A stretch of 64,000 nucleotides of DNA from Pleurotus ostreatus/Saccharomyces cerevisiae fusant (lineage: Eukaryota > Opisthokonta). The translations under genes were made by a program, and so were the position numbers. Under the pieces are notes generated by a model. It saw only the letters and a list, made by a program, of their open reading frames with translations, ran no database searches and was not told the origin of the DNA. Of the stretch, positions 1 through 12,729 are shown in pieces (the first letter of the stretch is position 1; every line of letters begins with the position of its first letter). The stretch lies in NCBI GenBank assembly GCA_024196135.1, contig JAMQCK010000025.1, positions 104,369 to 168,368 on the forward strand, written 5' to 3'.

Positions 1-541
1 TCTTCTGGACGAGTACGTCTCCGAGCACCCTTGCCAAAGGCACTTACAAGTTGTCTGCAGGATCCTCATAAAAGATATGTCAGATCGATGCAGAAAGCGC
101 TCACCCCTTCCTCAGCAAGGTGTACGTTCACCAGATGCCTCAAAAGCATTTCCCCGGAGCACAATCGCACCTCACACTTGTCCCACTTGCAAGGCATCTC
201 GCGCCCGCGCGTGAGAGATAGAGACACGGCGCCTGCTTCGACGGGATCTGCAAGTGAATTGTATCAACATTGCAGCCCACTCTTGACAATAGAGAGCACG
301 AACCATGACGGTTATAATTGGCGGGTGGTATGATAAAGCTTGACCTCAGGATGTCTGAGCACACAAAACAGTCAATAAACCATGATCATGCATACAAGAC
401 ATAGTACTCAAGAAAAGAGTGTGCATGGCATGACGAGTCAAAAAGGACGTCATCGACTCAAATAGCGCGGCGTCGACGCCCGAAGAAGCAAGAAAAGGAA
501 GTGTAGGGGATAACGGTGGTCTAGTTGCATACCAGCATAAC

Positions 542-3500
542 CTACTCGCCTTCTTCATCCACCGAAAAACCATCGTCCGAGCTTCCACCAACCAGATCGA
601 CCTCGCGCGACACCTCCGCTTCCTCTTGTGCGTCTGACGGAGCTGTCGAGGCATGCTTTGAACCCGAGGGGCCCCCGCCTGACGGTTCTTCTTCCTCGTC
701 TGATGTCTCCTGCCGCCGCTTTCCCTTGGCCTTCGACCTCGCTCGAAGCCTCTGTAGGTCCCTTCCCACCCACTTCGGACGATGCTTGATATACACAGAG
801 TCGAACTTGAGGACCTTCCGCTTCGCCCGCGAGATTGTGACTGTATGTTCGTCATCCGTGTCCAAGTCGACGGTAATAGGTTCGCCTTGACCGCCCGACT
901 CCGTGGAAGCGCGCGAGGTGAGGAATAGCGGGGTCCTGGGCGACATACGGGGCGACGAGTGGGCGGAGGAGGAGGTCGGTGGCGGCGGCGCAGTTGGCGA
1001 CTCGGGTCGAGGCGAAGGAGAATCCCGCCGTCGGACAGGCGCCGAGTGCACCACGGGTGTGAATTGGAATGATGCGGAGGGACTCGCAATGGACCTCTTC
1101 GACGACACGCTATCCCTCATCTTCTGCGCCAAGTCGATTCGCTTGGGCTGCGGTGTGCTGACAGAGACCGAGCTGGTAGCAGGTACTTTGCCTGACGGCG
1201 CCGGAGTCGCGGCAGATCCATTTGGAGTGGAAGAAGGTCCTGTTCGCTCCGCCCTAGATGTGGCAGCTGGCAGAACGTGCGACTTGTCCGCCGCCTGCGC
1301 GCTCCGGTTTCCTTCGCTGGACGAAGCAACCAGGGGGAGCGCGGGCGCCTGCGGAGGTAGAGGTGCAGAGCCCTGCTGCGATGTCGAAGGATTTGGTTGA
1401 GATGATGAAACGATAGGTTGAGTAGGTGCGTGAGCGACACCAGCCGGCCATGTAGCGGATGGAGCCGAGCGCTGCGCACTTTGCGCTTGATTCCAAGCCT
1501 GCGCCATCTTATGGTAGGGATTGACCTGCGGACCTCCTGGCACTACAGGTGGCCGGGGCGGCACTGCGCCGATCGACGGCGGGAGCGATTGCGAGGCTGC
1601 AGGCAATTGCGATGGATCGTACGGCGTAACGCCTGTCAGCGGCTGCGTACGCTTAGAAGCGGGGTCTACATGGATGAAGCGAATCGGACGCGTTGACTGC
1701 CCATCGTTGCGGACTGCTACGATAGAAGGAGCAGAACCATATGCAGGCGCCGCAGTGGGAGCAGGGGCAGTCGTTTGGGTGGGCCGTGAATCGAGAGCAG
1801 GGTTGGAAGCAACAGAAGCAGGGTCAGCAGGCGGGGCAGGGGCAGATTCGTTGGCGGAGGCAGTACCAGGAGTCGCCGAAGTGCTGGAAGTCGCTGCTCG
1901 CGCATCGGATTGCACTGCTGCGTCGCTACCAGTCTCTTCCACATGCCTCCTCTTGGCGCTGGGTTCACCGCCACCCTCCGAAGGTCGTTTGCCACCCAGC
2001 ATCCTGATTACGTCGCGCACGAGCGTTTTCTTGCGAGCAGCCCTGGGTGATAGAGTCGCATCGGACGACGTACTACTGCCTGCGCGAACGGGCGTCGACG
2101 GCGCTTCAGCATTACGAGTGGCCGTGCCAGTGGAGCTATTGGCATTTGACTGTCGCCGTGATGGTGCTGGTTGAGGCGCTGTCGTATTTGCTGAGGTCGA
2201 CGCTGCGGCCGGTTGCACGTTGCTTTGATCAGCAGTGGGGATGTTGACGGTTACTGGGACTCCAGCTGCGACTGCACCATTCCGTGCGCTCTGCGCCCCA
2301 GTCACGGATGTACCATTGGTCGATGGCGTCGTCTGCTGCCCACTGGGCCGCGGCGGTTGCCAGTCCCAGGTTGGTATACCAGCCGAGTCGATGGTCTTGA
2401 TAGCCAGCCCCGGCTCGAACGTTAATTCGCGTTGGTGGCCGTTGGCCTCCTTCCAGCGGTAAAGAATGCGCCCATCAGGAAGCTTGGTCGCCGTAAGCGC
2501 CTTGGTCATTGAGATGCTCGAGCCTGGCGCAGCGGTGCGGACCCAATTGTCGTAGTCCGGCTTGGCCACGAGATATCCGGAAGGCCTGTTTACAAGGACT
2601 TGTTCACGTGCGGCAGGCGCAGAGGGTATCTGCGTAGTGATGAGATTTCAGTCAGTATAATTATAATTAAGAGACTGACTGGGGTGGGCTGCGACGTTGT
2701 GGTAGGCGTCACGCTCTTCGATGGAACTTTTGGGAGATGAGCAGCCATCAAGCAACAGGCAGCTACATACGTACCCTGAGGCGCGTCGCTTGCACGCAGA
2801 GTTGGCCGTGGCGCTGCCCCAGTGCTAGCAGGCGTTGCAACTCGCGATACTTGTTCGCTGGGTGTGGCGTTCGGTGGACGGACATTGCTGAAGCTTTGGT
2901 TTGCGGGATACTGTGCTGTGGCCTGATTTGGGATTGGTGGTGTTCTCGAGGTCGCCGCCAACCGCTGCTGCTGATGCTGCCTCTGCGCGTATAACTGCGC
3001 CTGATGCGCGGTTGGGGGTGCATATTGCGTTCGGGGAGAGGCCTGTTGAGCGGCAGCTAGCAATTGTGCGTGCTGGTAGACATTTGGTGGGTATGCGAAG
3101 CTTTGAGAAGGCTGGCTGTAGCTCTGCCCGGACGTAGACGCGCTATTACCATAGCCCACCGCGACATGTTCGCCACTAGGACCTTGTTCAGACAAGCTCG
3201 GGTTGTACAGCATGCTCCCCGTTCCGCTAGCTTGCCCCGGATGTTGCATGTAGCTGGCGTTCCTCTGCGCAGTATGCATGTTCCCATTGGAAGAGCCTGC
3301 GACACTGGCAGACGTCTGTCCGTTACTCGAGGTGTACGTGTTGGACATATGGGAAGTACGACGCGCATGCTGTGGCTGCTTACTAGTCAGAGAAGGGGAA
3401 GGATCCGAGGACTTTGTCGCGTACTGTGTCTGTGACCTCCTCTATACGCGCCTGAGGCATCTCGGGAGGGCCGATCGCGAGGCGGCTCATAGGCCCGATC

Positions 3501-3799
3501 TCCCTCTCGAGTTGCTGTCTTTTCTGACTGCCCAACATGTTCAGTGAATGATCAGAGATACATTTGGTAGCCACGCACTCGAGAGCAGCTTGCGCCGCGT
3601 AAACCTCCCTCAACTCCTGCGCCTTCTGCAGCCGCTGCTGCTTGACCGTGTCCATGAAGCTCGCGAGAACTTTCTCATTCGAGGCCTTGTCCGCCTCGCT
3701 CGTCGCGTTAGGAATCCAGAGGCGCGAGAGGAGAGCCTTGGCATCGTCGGAGAGTGTATGCCATGCGCCGGATGCCTCCAGGTAGGGATCGTTGGCCAT
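542..3799 (-). CDS. Hypothetical low-complexity protein, about 1033 aa, four exons
   Basis: I do not recognise this protein. Four minus-strand exons (3799-3384, 3325-2775, 2726-2680, 2629-542) join in phase through GT-AG introns of about 48-58 bases. One donor (GTCAGT) is weak. The N-terminal 138 residues are the only globular-looking part: a helical, charged segment beginning MANDPYLEASGAWHTLSDDA, probably with coiled coil in the KQQRLQKAQELREVYAAQAA stretch. Then comes a Gln/Ser/Tyr-rich region of about 200 residues with QQA and QHQQQR runs, a short ordered patch (DYDNWVRTAAPGSS to LPDGRILYRWKEANG), and about 500 residues rich in Ser, Pro, Ala and Thr. The last 130 residues are charged, with a KRRQETSDEEEE stretch and a very acidic end. 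A basic block (AKGKRRQ) could be a nuclear signal. The composition suits a nuclear scaffold or transcription cofactor, but that is inference. Splicing confidence is good because all phases agree. Confidence 0.72.
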
Positions 3800-5699
3800 G
3801 GACTCTGCGAAGAGCTCTATTGTTGACGCTCGTCCATATCGGGTTTGTCACGTGCGTGTAGCTGATATACGCGTGATCTCATGTTGAACTTCGCGGTCCC
3901 CGCTGTGCATACTTCCCTTGCAGAGGACCTTGCTTATCGTGCAGGTGTGTGGCAAAGAAATATGAATGAACAAGACAGTATACATCCTGTAGAAGCGACA
4001 CTTCATATTCTGCACGGAACCCCAGAACTTTCGATAGCGCTTGAACGGCAAGACGGTTGGAAAGCATGATGCATCGATATTTGTCCATCCTATCCTTGAG
4101 TGCATTTCAAACTAACCCCGCGAGAGTAGCTGCAAAAGGGGACTACGACAGCCTCTAGGATGGCGTTCAGACAAGGTCGGTGGCCATTGCCCGACGCCTG
4201 GCCAATGCGTGGCTCCTGCAGGCGCGAGCCTGACCAACTTTTTCTTGAACCTAGACACGCATGATATATTCACAAAGTTCGGTGAGTCAGGGATTAATTG
4301 ACGCACAAAGCTTTCAAGGACATCTAGACGCGCGGCGGTAGACGGTGAGCTTGTAGGTCGTGGCGGCGTGAATGCTGGAAAAATGGGACGATGAAGGGCA
4401 CGAAAGGTCTGCTGAATGAGCCTCCCGTAGCAGCTCGGACAGACTGCCGTCATGGGAGAGCTGTGAGCATACACCATGCGCTAGGCACTACACGCCGACG
4501 AAGATGATCCACTCGAGGGTGTATGTGCAATGCACGCGTGCGAGAAGCGGTTGAGAGCGCGGCAAAGAGCGTTCGCGAGTTGTAGCGCAGACTCGCGATA
4601 TCGATAGTTGGACGCTGGTTGAACGCACCCGAATTCTGAATGTTGTCGCGTGATGCGCCCTCAGGCTAGGATTGGCACAATCCTTGCCTTCGAGCACGTA
4701 CCCCCGTCTCACCACGGCCTCTTACTCGACTGTCAAGGTCACCATAGAGCAAGCAAGTCTGGTGAGCTGACGCGTATCACTTGCACAGCGGCTGTAGATG
4801 AGGATAGGTAAGACAGAGGACAGTCTCGACTTCCACGATCACAAGAGGCTCTTCGCGTGTGGATCGCGTGTTGCCGTTCGCCGTGGCCCGTCCCGCTGTC
4901 CCGATTGATCTTTCGTCACTTGTCGCATGCGTCTCTTTTTCTCCGTCATCTTCGACGGCCACATTGACAATGAACATCGCTTTTCACCATCGCTCATGCT
5001 GTCCTGCACGGCGGGTAGCTTCTGAGGACCACATCATTGCTGATTGGTCGATGCCCATTTTGTGAGTCCTAATTTTCTGGCGTCTTTCGGCGCCTATCTT
5101 CGCGGAGAGCGATAGGTGCGTGGTTGTCTCGTCTCTTCAGGTATCCTCGCTGATAGAAATCCCAGCCCAGAAGGCCACGGGGCGCTGCTTTCCATCGTCT
5201 CCTTTGTCCTGCCCTTGTATCCGGCACTCCGACCTTGCCGCGGTGCCGATCATGGCGTCTTTGCCAATCAACGACACACAAGCCCGTCACGTCGGTCTCG
5301 CTGGGTGTACATTGTTGGGGCTCCGCGCGTCATTTCGTGTCTCTTGGCCTAAGCGAGTGGCCCTAGCGTTCAGGCATCACATCCCCCCTTCCATCCTCCC
5401 CAACTGCCCTGCTTGCCAATTTTCCCTGGCCGCGTCCGCGACTTTCGGCTGCTCGGCATATCACGTGAAGAAATGACGCACGGACCATGTCAGTCACAGC
5501 AGTCACATCAGGAATCAACGATCGTTGGTTGCCCTTTCCCCGCCGTCTGCCGCCGCCCCATCCGAACGTCAGACCACGTTCTGTCTTGTTCTGTCTTCAA
5601 ACTCCATCCGCCATCGTACTCAGCAACTAGCACACCTCTGTCGGCATCAGACTACGCGTCCTCGACCATCTTGACGCGTTCTGCTCGCCGTCATCGACG
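3800..5699. other. Intergenic region between divergent genes, no convincing gene
   Basis: This 1.9 kb stretch separates the 5' ends of the low-complexity gene and the RRM gene. The one ORF with a faintly coding look is 4112-4477 on the minus strand (121 aa, with the segment ARLDVLESFVRQLIPDSPNF). I could not extend it by splicing or match it to a family. From about 5400 the plus strand becomes C/T-rich, as fungal leaders often are. Confidence 0.5.
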
Positions 5700-8600
5700 T
5701 TGCACTGTATTCACCGCGATTGCCGTCACCAGCATAATCGACGTCCCCCTCGAGCATTTCGCCCTCGAAAGCTCCCGGCGCGTCCCCTGTGTCTGCAACG
5801 ACCACTGTGCACGTCCACAGCACGCTTCATACTTCCCCAACGCGTTCGACGCCTCCAAGCTCTGCCCAACGCATACCCAACAAATTCGCCCACGCTGGCT
5901 TCCACATCGATCCACGCGGTCTCCCAGCCTGACGAGGACTTCATCAACAAGTCCTTGCTAGACTCTCTTGACGCGCAGGCCGACGCAGAGCCGCTGCCGT
6001 ACGGGTCTCCCGCTGACTCGTCATCGGTTCCGCCTTCGTCCGTCCCCTACCATCTCTCTCTCCAGCATCAACCCGAAGCCAATATGGATTCCTACAATAA
6101 TCACCTGCAAGATCCCATGTTTTCCAACGCAGTAGCTGGCTCTTTGCATAACTCCTCGCACGCTCAGGACCTCGACATCGACCATGTACAACACAATCTC
6201 AATGCGTATCACCCCCATCATCAGCAGAATTCCGCCTTCAATGCTCGTTCATCCTTCAACTCATACCCCAACACCACTCGCCTTTCGATATCGACAGGAA
6301 CGAATCCGCGATTGGCGTATACGAACGGCGGCCAGTCACATCTGACGTCTCCGACTATGTCGCACATGCAATTTATGGATCCGCGGGCATCGCTGGACGG
6401 ATACGCGAACATGGGCGCGAGGCAGGCGCCTCCGCCGCCCGCTACCCAAGGCCACGTCCTGCCGGGCTCCCAGATCCAGATATCTTCGCAGACCCCGTAT
6501 GGGCCACACGTCGCTTCCGGCCCAACTGCTGCTGGCATGCTGCCGGCTGGTGTATCGTACCTTAACAACGCTCCGCCTCACGGGTCCGCGGCGCAACACC
6601 CTCCTCCTGCTGGCCAGCAAGGTCCTGTGCAGCACGAAGAGATATCGACTATCTTTGTCGTCGGATTCCCGGATGACATGCAGGTATGTGTGGCGTGCAC
6701 TCGGCCGTCTCATCGTTCTCATCCTCTTTTCAGGAGCGTGAATTCCAGAACATGTTCACGTTCTCGTCGGGTTTCGAGGCTGCAACCTTGAAGATACCGA
6801 ACAAGGAGTCGACCTCGTATGGCGCCGGCGCCAATGCGTCCACCCGCTACGCTCCCCACAACGACCCGTACAATCTCGTCACCGTCAACCAGGGTGGTGT
6901 TGTCGTCGACGGTGGTAGGGACGGCACCGTGTCATCGTGGCCTCCTGTTCCGGAGGACGCTCAGCTGCCGGCACCTCAGCCCTCGAACAACAACACGCCT
7001 CAGCGCAAGCAGATCATCGGCTTTGCGAAGTTTCGGACCCGCGAGGAAGCCATTTCTGCTAGAGATGCGTTGCAAGGCCGTCGCGTCGACATGGAGAAAG
7101 GCTCTGTTCTCAAGGCTGAGATGGCAAAGAAGAATCTGCACACGAAGCGCGGTGTCGGCATTGGAACGACTGGCTATAGCCAGCCTCCCAGTTCGAACCC
7201 CGCGATGAACTCTGCGGCGGCGAATCTTCTCAGTGGCGGTCTTCAGAACGTCAACAACTTGCCGCTGATGCCCAGCTACAACGCAGGTCAGGATGCTATG
7301 TTCTCGGCGGCTCTGCCAGGTGGAGGTGGCACGGAGGTCCTCTCTGCGAGGGAGCGCGAGCTTGGTGCTATCGGCGCCATGGGCCTTGGCTCTCAACGGC
7401 CTACCTGGCGCGAAATGCACAAGGATGCTGTTAGCGACGACGAGCGTGGCCCCATGTCTCTCAACATGCGTGGTATGCGCGATCAGGCCCAAGATGACAT
7501 ACGTCGCGTGAACGGAGTCCAGGATGCGTTTCGGGCCATGACCGCCCTGTCGCCCACCTCCGAAACCAACGGCTACTTCCACAACGATCCGCTCTGGGCA
7601 AAGGTTCACTCTGCGCCGCAAGCGAAGTTCCCACCTCGCCCACCGAGCTCGTCCCGGCGGTCGACGTCACCTGAGACGTCTTCGACCTCGCAGCGGGACT
7701 TCTCGCCGCCTGATGATCGCAAGACGGACATGCGCCGCCCGTCTCAGAGCAGTGCTTCCAGTGTGAGCGGGTCCGTGGACGCACAGAGCACGAAGAGTGC
7801 GACAGGCCTGAGCGACGACGAGTCGATGGCGAGGGGGATGAGGTCGCTGGCGCTGAATGTCGCGAATGCGAACGCGGCGCCCGTCTCGGCGCCCAATGTA
7901 TATGGTGCTGTTGGTCATGACACCGGCGCTACGTCCCCTCAACTCCCCTCGCCGGGGTCGAGCTCGGCAAGCACCAGCACGCGCCACTCCGTGGATGCCA
8001 ATCCTCCCGTATGTGATGCCTTGTTTGCTCGCATTGGTGTCGACTGACGAATACATCAGATTAACACGCTCTACGTCGGTAACCTTCCGTCCTCTGTGAC
8101 GGGGCACCCGCCGGAGCATCTGGAGGACTCCCTCAAGGCGCTCTTCGCCGCACAGCCGGGGTACCGCAGGTTGTGCTTCCGACAGAAGAGCAACGGGCCC
8201 ATGTGCTTCGTCGAGGTATGTACCGCATGTGCTAAGCGATCGATTGTGTATTGATTTCATCGTTTGCAGTTTGAGGACGTTGGCTTCGCCACGAAGGCCC
8301 TGAACGATCTTTACGGACACACGCTGGATGGACTCGTGAAGGCGCCCGGCATACGTCTGTCATACAGCAAGAATCCGCTGGGTGTGCGTACTCCGACAAG
8401 TGCCGGGAGCAATGGCTCCTCCCTCCAGCAGCAGCAGCAGACTCCGCTCGTCTTCCCTCCCGAAGCGTTCGCGCCGCGCGGGGATGAGCGTCGCCGGGAT
8501 GCGACCGTGTCTCCGCCGCCCGTGTTCGGCAACAACTACATGGGCTCACCACCGCCGCGGTTCTCGTCGCCCAATTATGGCGGGTCGCTGCCGGCTAGCA

Positions 8601-8773
8601 ACTTCTCGCTCGGCGGCGCGATGTACGGCGGGTTCAGCAACAGCAACAACCCTTCGAGCTTTGCGAACTTCTCGCTCGCCACCCCTCAGCTGGGCACATA
8701 CAACGAGCAGGCTTCGGACATGGGCCGGCCGCTGTCGCCGCAGCACACCATAGAGGCCACCAGGGCCGCCTGA
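5700..8773 (+). CDS. Scw1/Whi3-like RNA-binding protein with two RRM domains
   Basis: Four exons (5700-6683, 6734-8008, 8060-8215, 8270-8773) join in phase across GTATGT introns. The first RRM begins with [12 protein letters not shown], where the first intron falls. It continues as [20 protein letters not shown], and its RNP1-like strand is [13 protein letters not shown] after an inserted loop. The C-terminal RRM starts NTLYVGNLP, has its RNP1-like strand at GPMCFVEF, and ends near [12 protein letters not shown]. This two-RRM layout, with long Ser/Pro/Asn/His-rich linkers and a short QQQQQ run, matches fungal Scw1/Whi3 proteins, which bind mRNAs affecting cell wall integrity and cell-cycle entry. 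The start is uncertain. The ATG at 6084 is natural, but the frame just upstream (about 5920-6083) reads as coding ([14 protein letters not shown]). Translation may therefore begin at 5700 or in an unseen upstream exon. Confidence 0.85.
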
Positions 8774-9856
8774 TATGGTCATACCCATATTATCATCTCA
8801 CATACTGCAAGGATTCCCGCAAGCATACACACACCCAATGACCATTGTCCCGCACGCGCAACCTCGACTCTTCACATTCTCTTCTTGGCTTCAAGTACCG
8901 TTACTGTTATGATATCGACTGCGTCGCACGGACCGCTAACTCATTCCTTCGTCTACTTTGTTGTGAACTTGCGAACACCAACTTTTTTTCCCATTTCATT
9001 CTCCGTTCCCTCTCCTTCGTCTGTCTATTCACAGCCCATATGACTTATATCTCTCACATATATCCTTCACGCACCGTCGTAGCTTACCATTCGCCTACTG
9101 ACCGCACGCATATCTCGTCGCGCACCCCTTCTCGGCCTCACGTTTTCTCCCTTTCGTTGCGTACTACATAACCTATCACGATCTTCTTCGTCTCTGTTGC
9201 ATGCCGCCACATCTTTGTTTATTACTACCGTCCAACCGGTGTACTCATACGATAGACAATACTGATGTATCTTATTCGCGAATGGTTGGATTTTGACACT
9301 TTGACCCGGGGGGAGGTGCTTGAGATGAGAATCGAGTGTCTAATGATAGTGCTGTCGCCACCGTGTCTGACGGTGCCCGCGCGGGTGGGGGCAAAAATGG
9401 ACGTGCTGGCGAGAATAGGACGGAGTGCGCCCCGAACTCGTCCGAGGACGCAGGTCGGGCCCGGTGGCAAGGCGCAGAACGGCGGGGGCAGGCGGGCGTC
9501 GAAGTCGAACATCGGTCACGGGGGTCGAGGATACGGGCGGGGGATGCGCACGCGAGGTGTCGGACCGAGTCCGGTGGAGCGTCGGGGACGGCATTGTGCC
9601 GTCAGGAACAAGCGGATGACACGGTGACCGCCTGAGGAAACCGAATTCTTCTCGCGGTTTCACCGACGTGCGCCGACCGTCTCTTGTCCTTCTCCTCGTC
9701 GCTCCCGACGTCGACGCCCACATCGTCGGCGACTCCCCCGCCCGGCGCCCGCGACGGCCAAAGCCAGCTGCTCGCCCCTGGCCATCCTCCCATCCGTCCT
9801 GCAATCCATCCAGGAGCTGACTCTGCGAGTTCGCTCCAGGCGCCGCGCGCGCGCCC
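8774..9856. other. Intergenic region, 3' UTR then promoter
   Basis: The first 400 bases are T/C-rich and look like the 3' untranslated region and terminator of the RRM gene. The part from about 9300 is GC-rich and has ORFs on both strands, but none shows splice continuity or a recognisable domain. The region probably holds the promoter of the membrane protein starting at 9857. Confidence 0.45.
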
Positions 9857-12404
9857 ATGGTCCTGCTTACCACCGCGTCCCTCAAGGGCTCCTTCCGAAC
9901 CGCCAGCAGCACTCGCTCCTCTGCTACCTATGTCCCGACGGAAAAGTCGGTTCGCGCCCCCCGTGCACCGCCCTCCGATCCTACGGCCCTGCGATGGTTC
10001 TGCATAATCCTCCATGGCCTCCTCGTCCTCGCCTTCGTCACCCTCCTCGGCTTGGTATTAAGGGGACACGACAATCTATATGCAGCCGACGTTGCAGCAG
10101 GGCAATACATATCCAAGACACCCACCATTGCCGCTACCCTCATCGCCACGGTGCGTGCGCGTGCGCGCGAGTACGGCCAGAGGCTGACATTCCATAGGCC
10201 TACCTGATAGGCTTGATCTACCTCACCCAGCAACTCGCCCTACGCGACAACTTTTTGCGCTCGAAGAATCTTACCCAGATTCACGACCGGGCCGCGGCAT
10301 GGTACGGTCTCGGCGCCGCGCTGCACGGTCTCACCCATCAAGCCCGCGCGCGGAACGCGCTGCACTCCGCCCTCGCCATCGCCGCGTATCTCTTATGCCT
10401 TGCTATCGTGCAGGTCGTCACGCCGCTGCTTTTCGACACGGAGATTGTTTGGGACCCAGCAAGGTTAAAGGAGGTACCCTCGCGGCTGGTCATGCCCAAC
10501 ACAGAGGCGTTCCAGTGAGTATCGCGATGCGCGTGGATAAGGTCTCAGGGCTGACCATCTCCAGGCTGGATGGCGAAAATTCGCCATGGGCATCGACGAT
10601 GGCTATGCTGCCTTATCTTTCCTCATTCGGTTCGCTTGGGATCATCAACTCGACCGTGTATGCCGTACTCGACGATAACAATGGTATCGGCATGGCCGCC
10701 CTGCCAGCAGTGCGTGTCCTGCCTCCTTCCCATCGACGCTACTCACACGTACACAGATGACGTTCAACGTCACTTGCGGCACTATGAGCGTCAAATCCGT
10801 CATGCATGGCACGGTGGACGACGATGGGGTGTACGAGGTAGCCGCCTATGGGGACGGCTACAATGCGACGTTCGAAGTCATGTCAACTTGTACGTCCCTA
10901 TCCCAAGATTGCAGCGCGTCCCTTACCGGGTCTTGCAGATGATAACGTACTGAAGAACGCGGAGGTCACACTCGAGGACCCCGTGCTGCACACCGAAGCA
11001 ACCCTTGGCCCCGATGCTGTTTTCTACTCTAGTTTTAACGTCACTGGCCTTGATGGGACCGACCTCGGAACTTCGATAGGCGGTAATAGCGCCGCTTTGA
11101 AGCACGACGACCAGACTGAGGCGTATTGGGGGCCGCCGATACAGCTCATTGGCTGCAGTCTCAGCGTTCGCAATCACACCGTTATCGTCGAACCCCAATC
11201 TAAGCTGCCAGTCGACTTTGATATCAACGTCGATAAGTTCGCGCTGGATTGGGAGGATTGGGAACCGCTTATGGTGCGCAAGGGCAATGTCGCGGACGCG
11301 GTGAGTCCTCTGCCAAAATAATACGTGCCCGTATTGACGAGTTTTAGTGGGCGCGTATGTTGCTAAACGCAGTGCCATCGTCAACTGAGTGTGGCGGCCC
11401 ATGTACAGACGCCTATTGCGAGCGCAATTACTTGACGACATTCGAGCAGTGGGTACAAGCAGCATTGGACGTCACACCAGTGAAGATGCGCGGGTCATCA
11501 TTGCGGACACGCGTACAGCTACATGACCTTGAGTGGGCCCTCTCTTGCGCGAGCGCAGCCGTCTTCTGGGCCGGTGCGTACATCCCTTGCTTGCTTGCCT
11601 CGAACCATCTCAGAGTTTCCTGTAGCCTCCCAGAACAAGGCGTTGGACTCGAGCATGCTAGTAACGACAACGAGCGACAGCGTCGTGGCCTCTCCTGTGC
11701 TCATCTCTCGTATGCGCCTGAATTCTGTTGCGCTCGGCCTTGGAGCCGGCGCGTCTGCAGCCGCCTTCGTTCTTGCCCTCGTCCTCGTCTGCCGTCCGGC
11801 CCTTCGGCCGAGTGCAGATCACCCCGATAGCGCTGGCACTCTGCAGCTACTCTGGTTTGCGCGACGGCGGCACGAAGCTTTAGCACCTCTTGGACGCGTC
11901 GACGAGCCGAGGGTGGCGGATCTGCGGAGAACAGGGATGGGCATGGCCGCCAGTGCAATAGCGGGTGAATCAAGTAACCACTTGCTACGGCGAGACAGCG
12001 CTCGGTCATCCACGTTACGAATGTCCACCTCACGACCACAGTCCGCGCCACGATTATCGTCGGTGGCGGAGACGTCGGACACGGGGAGCATCCACACCGA
12101 TGTCACGGACAGCGTCGCGACGCGGTCGACCGTCTTGGTCGAGCGGTACGGGCACGATGCAGAAGACCGGCGAGCGAGCCAGATGCTCGAACGACGCGCG
12201 AGCAACCTGCACGTTGTCGAGAGACGAACGAGCGGGGGCCTGCAGCTCGAGCGACGACATTCCTCGCACGACGCCCCGCCGCACGCGCACTACAGCGACG
12301 ACCCATTCCGCAGTGCCGCGGACGACGAGCCGGAGAGGTATTGGCGGGATGAGGAGGATCCGTTCAGGGCCGAGGACGAGGATGGGCGGCAGTATGCGAG
12401 GTGA
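9857..12404 (+). CDS. Multi-pass membrane protein of unknown function, about 755 aa
   Basis: Seven exons (9857-10150, 10198-10514, 10565-10709, 10757-10889, 10939-11300, 11348-11573, 11614-12404) join in phase with canonical signals. Visible hydrophobic segments are near residues 43-67 (FCIILHGLLVLAFVTLLGLV), 85-108 (IAATLIATAYLIGLIYLTQQ), a third over ALAIAAYLLCLAIVQVVTPL, a weaker one over MLPYLSSFGSLGIINSTVYA, and a last one near 530-552 (VALGLGAGASAAAFVLALVL). Between the last two lies a domain of about 270 residues with several N-glycosylation sequons (NVT, NAT, NHT) and Cys residues, so it is probably extracytosolic. The C-terminal 200 residues are hydrophilic and probably cytosolic, and carry repeated RRxS/T sites. 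I do not recognise the family. A surface or endomembrane sensor or channel-like role is only a guess. Confidence 0.8.
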
Positions 12405-12729
12405 TGTCCGTTTGCCTGCGTGGGGGCGGGTTGGCGACAGCGGTTGTGCATAGCATGCCTGGGACTCGGTTCTTTACAGCGGATCTTACTGTATTATTAT
12501 AATATTTGTATAGAAACGCAAAAACAGCTGAAAACATTCGTTTGCATAGGGGGAAAGATGCCAGGTCCATAAAGTACAAAACTTGCCGAGGAGGGCAAGT
12601 GTTTACAGTCACATGGCGTCATCGCGCGTTCCTCTGCTCCTTGGAGATCACCAAGTTCGTTGATTACTTCTTGCTCCCACCACCACGCAGCGCGGCCTGC
12701 GCCCTCACTGCCCCCCACACACGACGACC
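12405..12729. other. Intergenic region between tandem plus-strand genes
   Basis: These 325 bases hold the 3' end of the membrane-protein transcript, including an AT-rich patch around 12490-12520 that could serve polyadenylation, and the promoter of the GTPase gene. No ORF here is convincing. Confidence 0.4.

Noticed and set aside
4112..4477. Minus-strand ORF of 121 residues that looks faintly like a mitochondrial protein N-terminus
   Set aside because: It could not be extended by splicing in phase, and its second half has no coding character.
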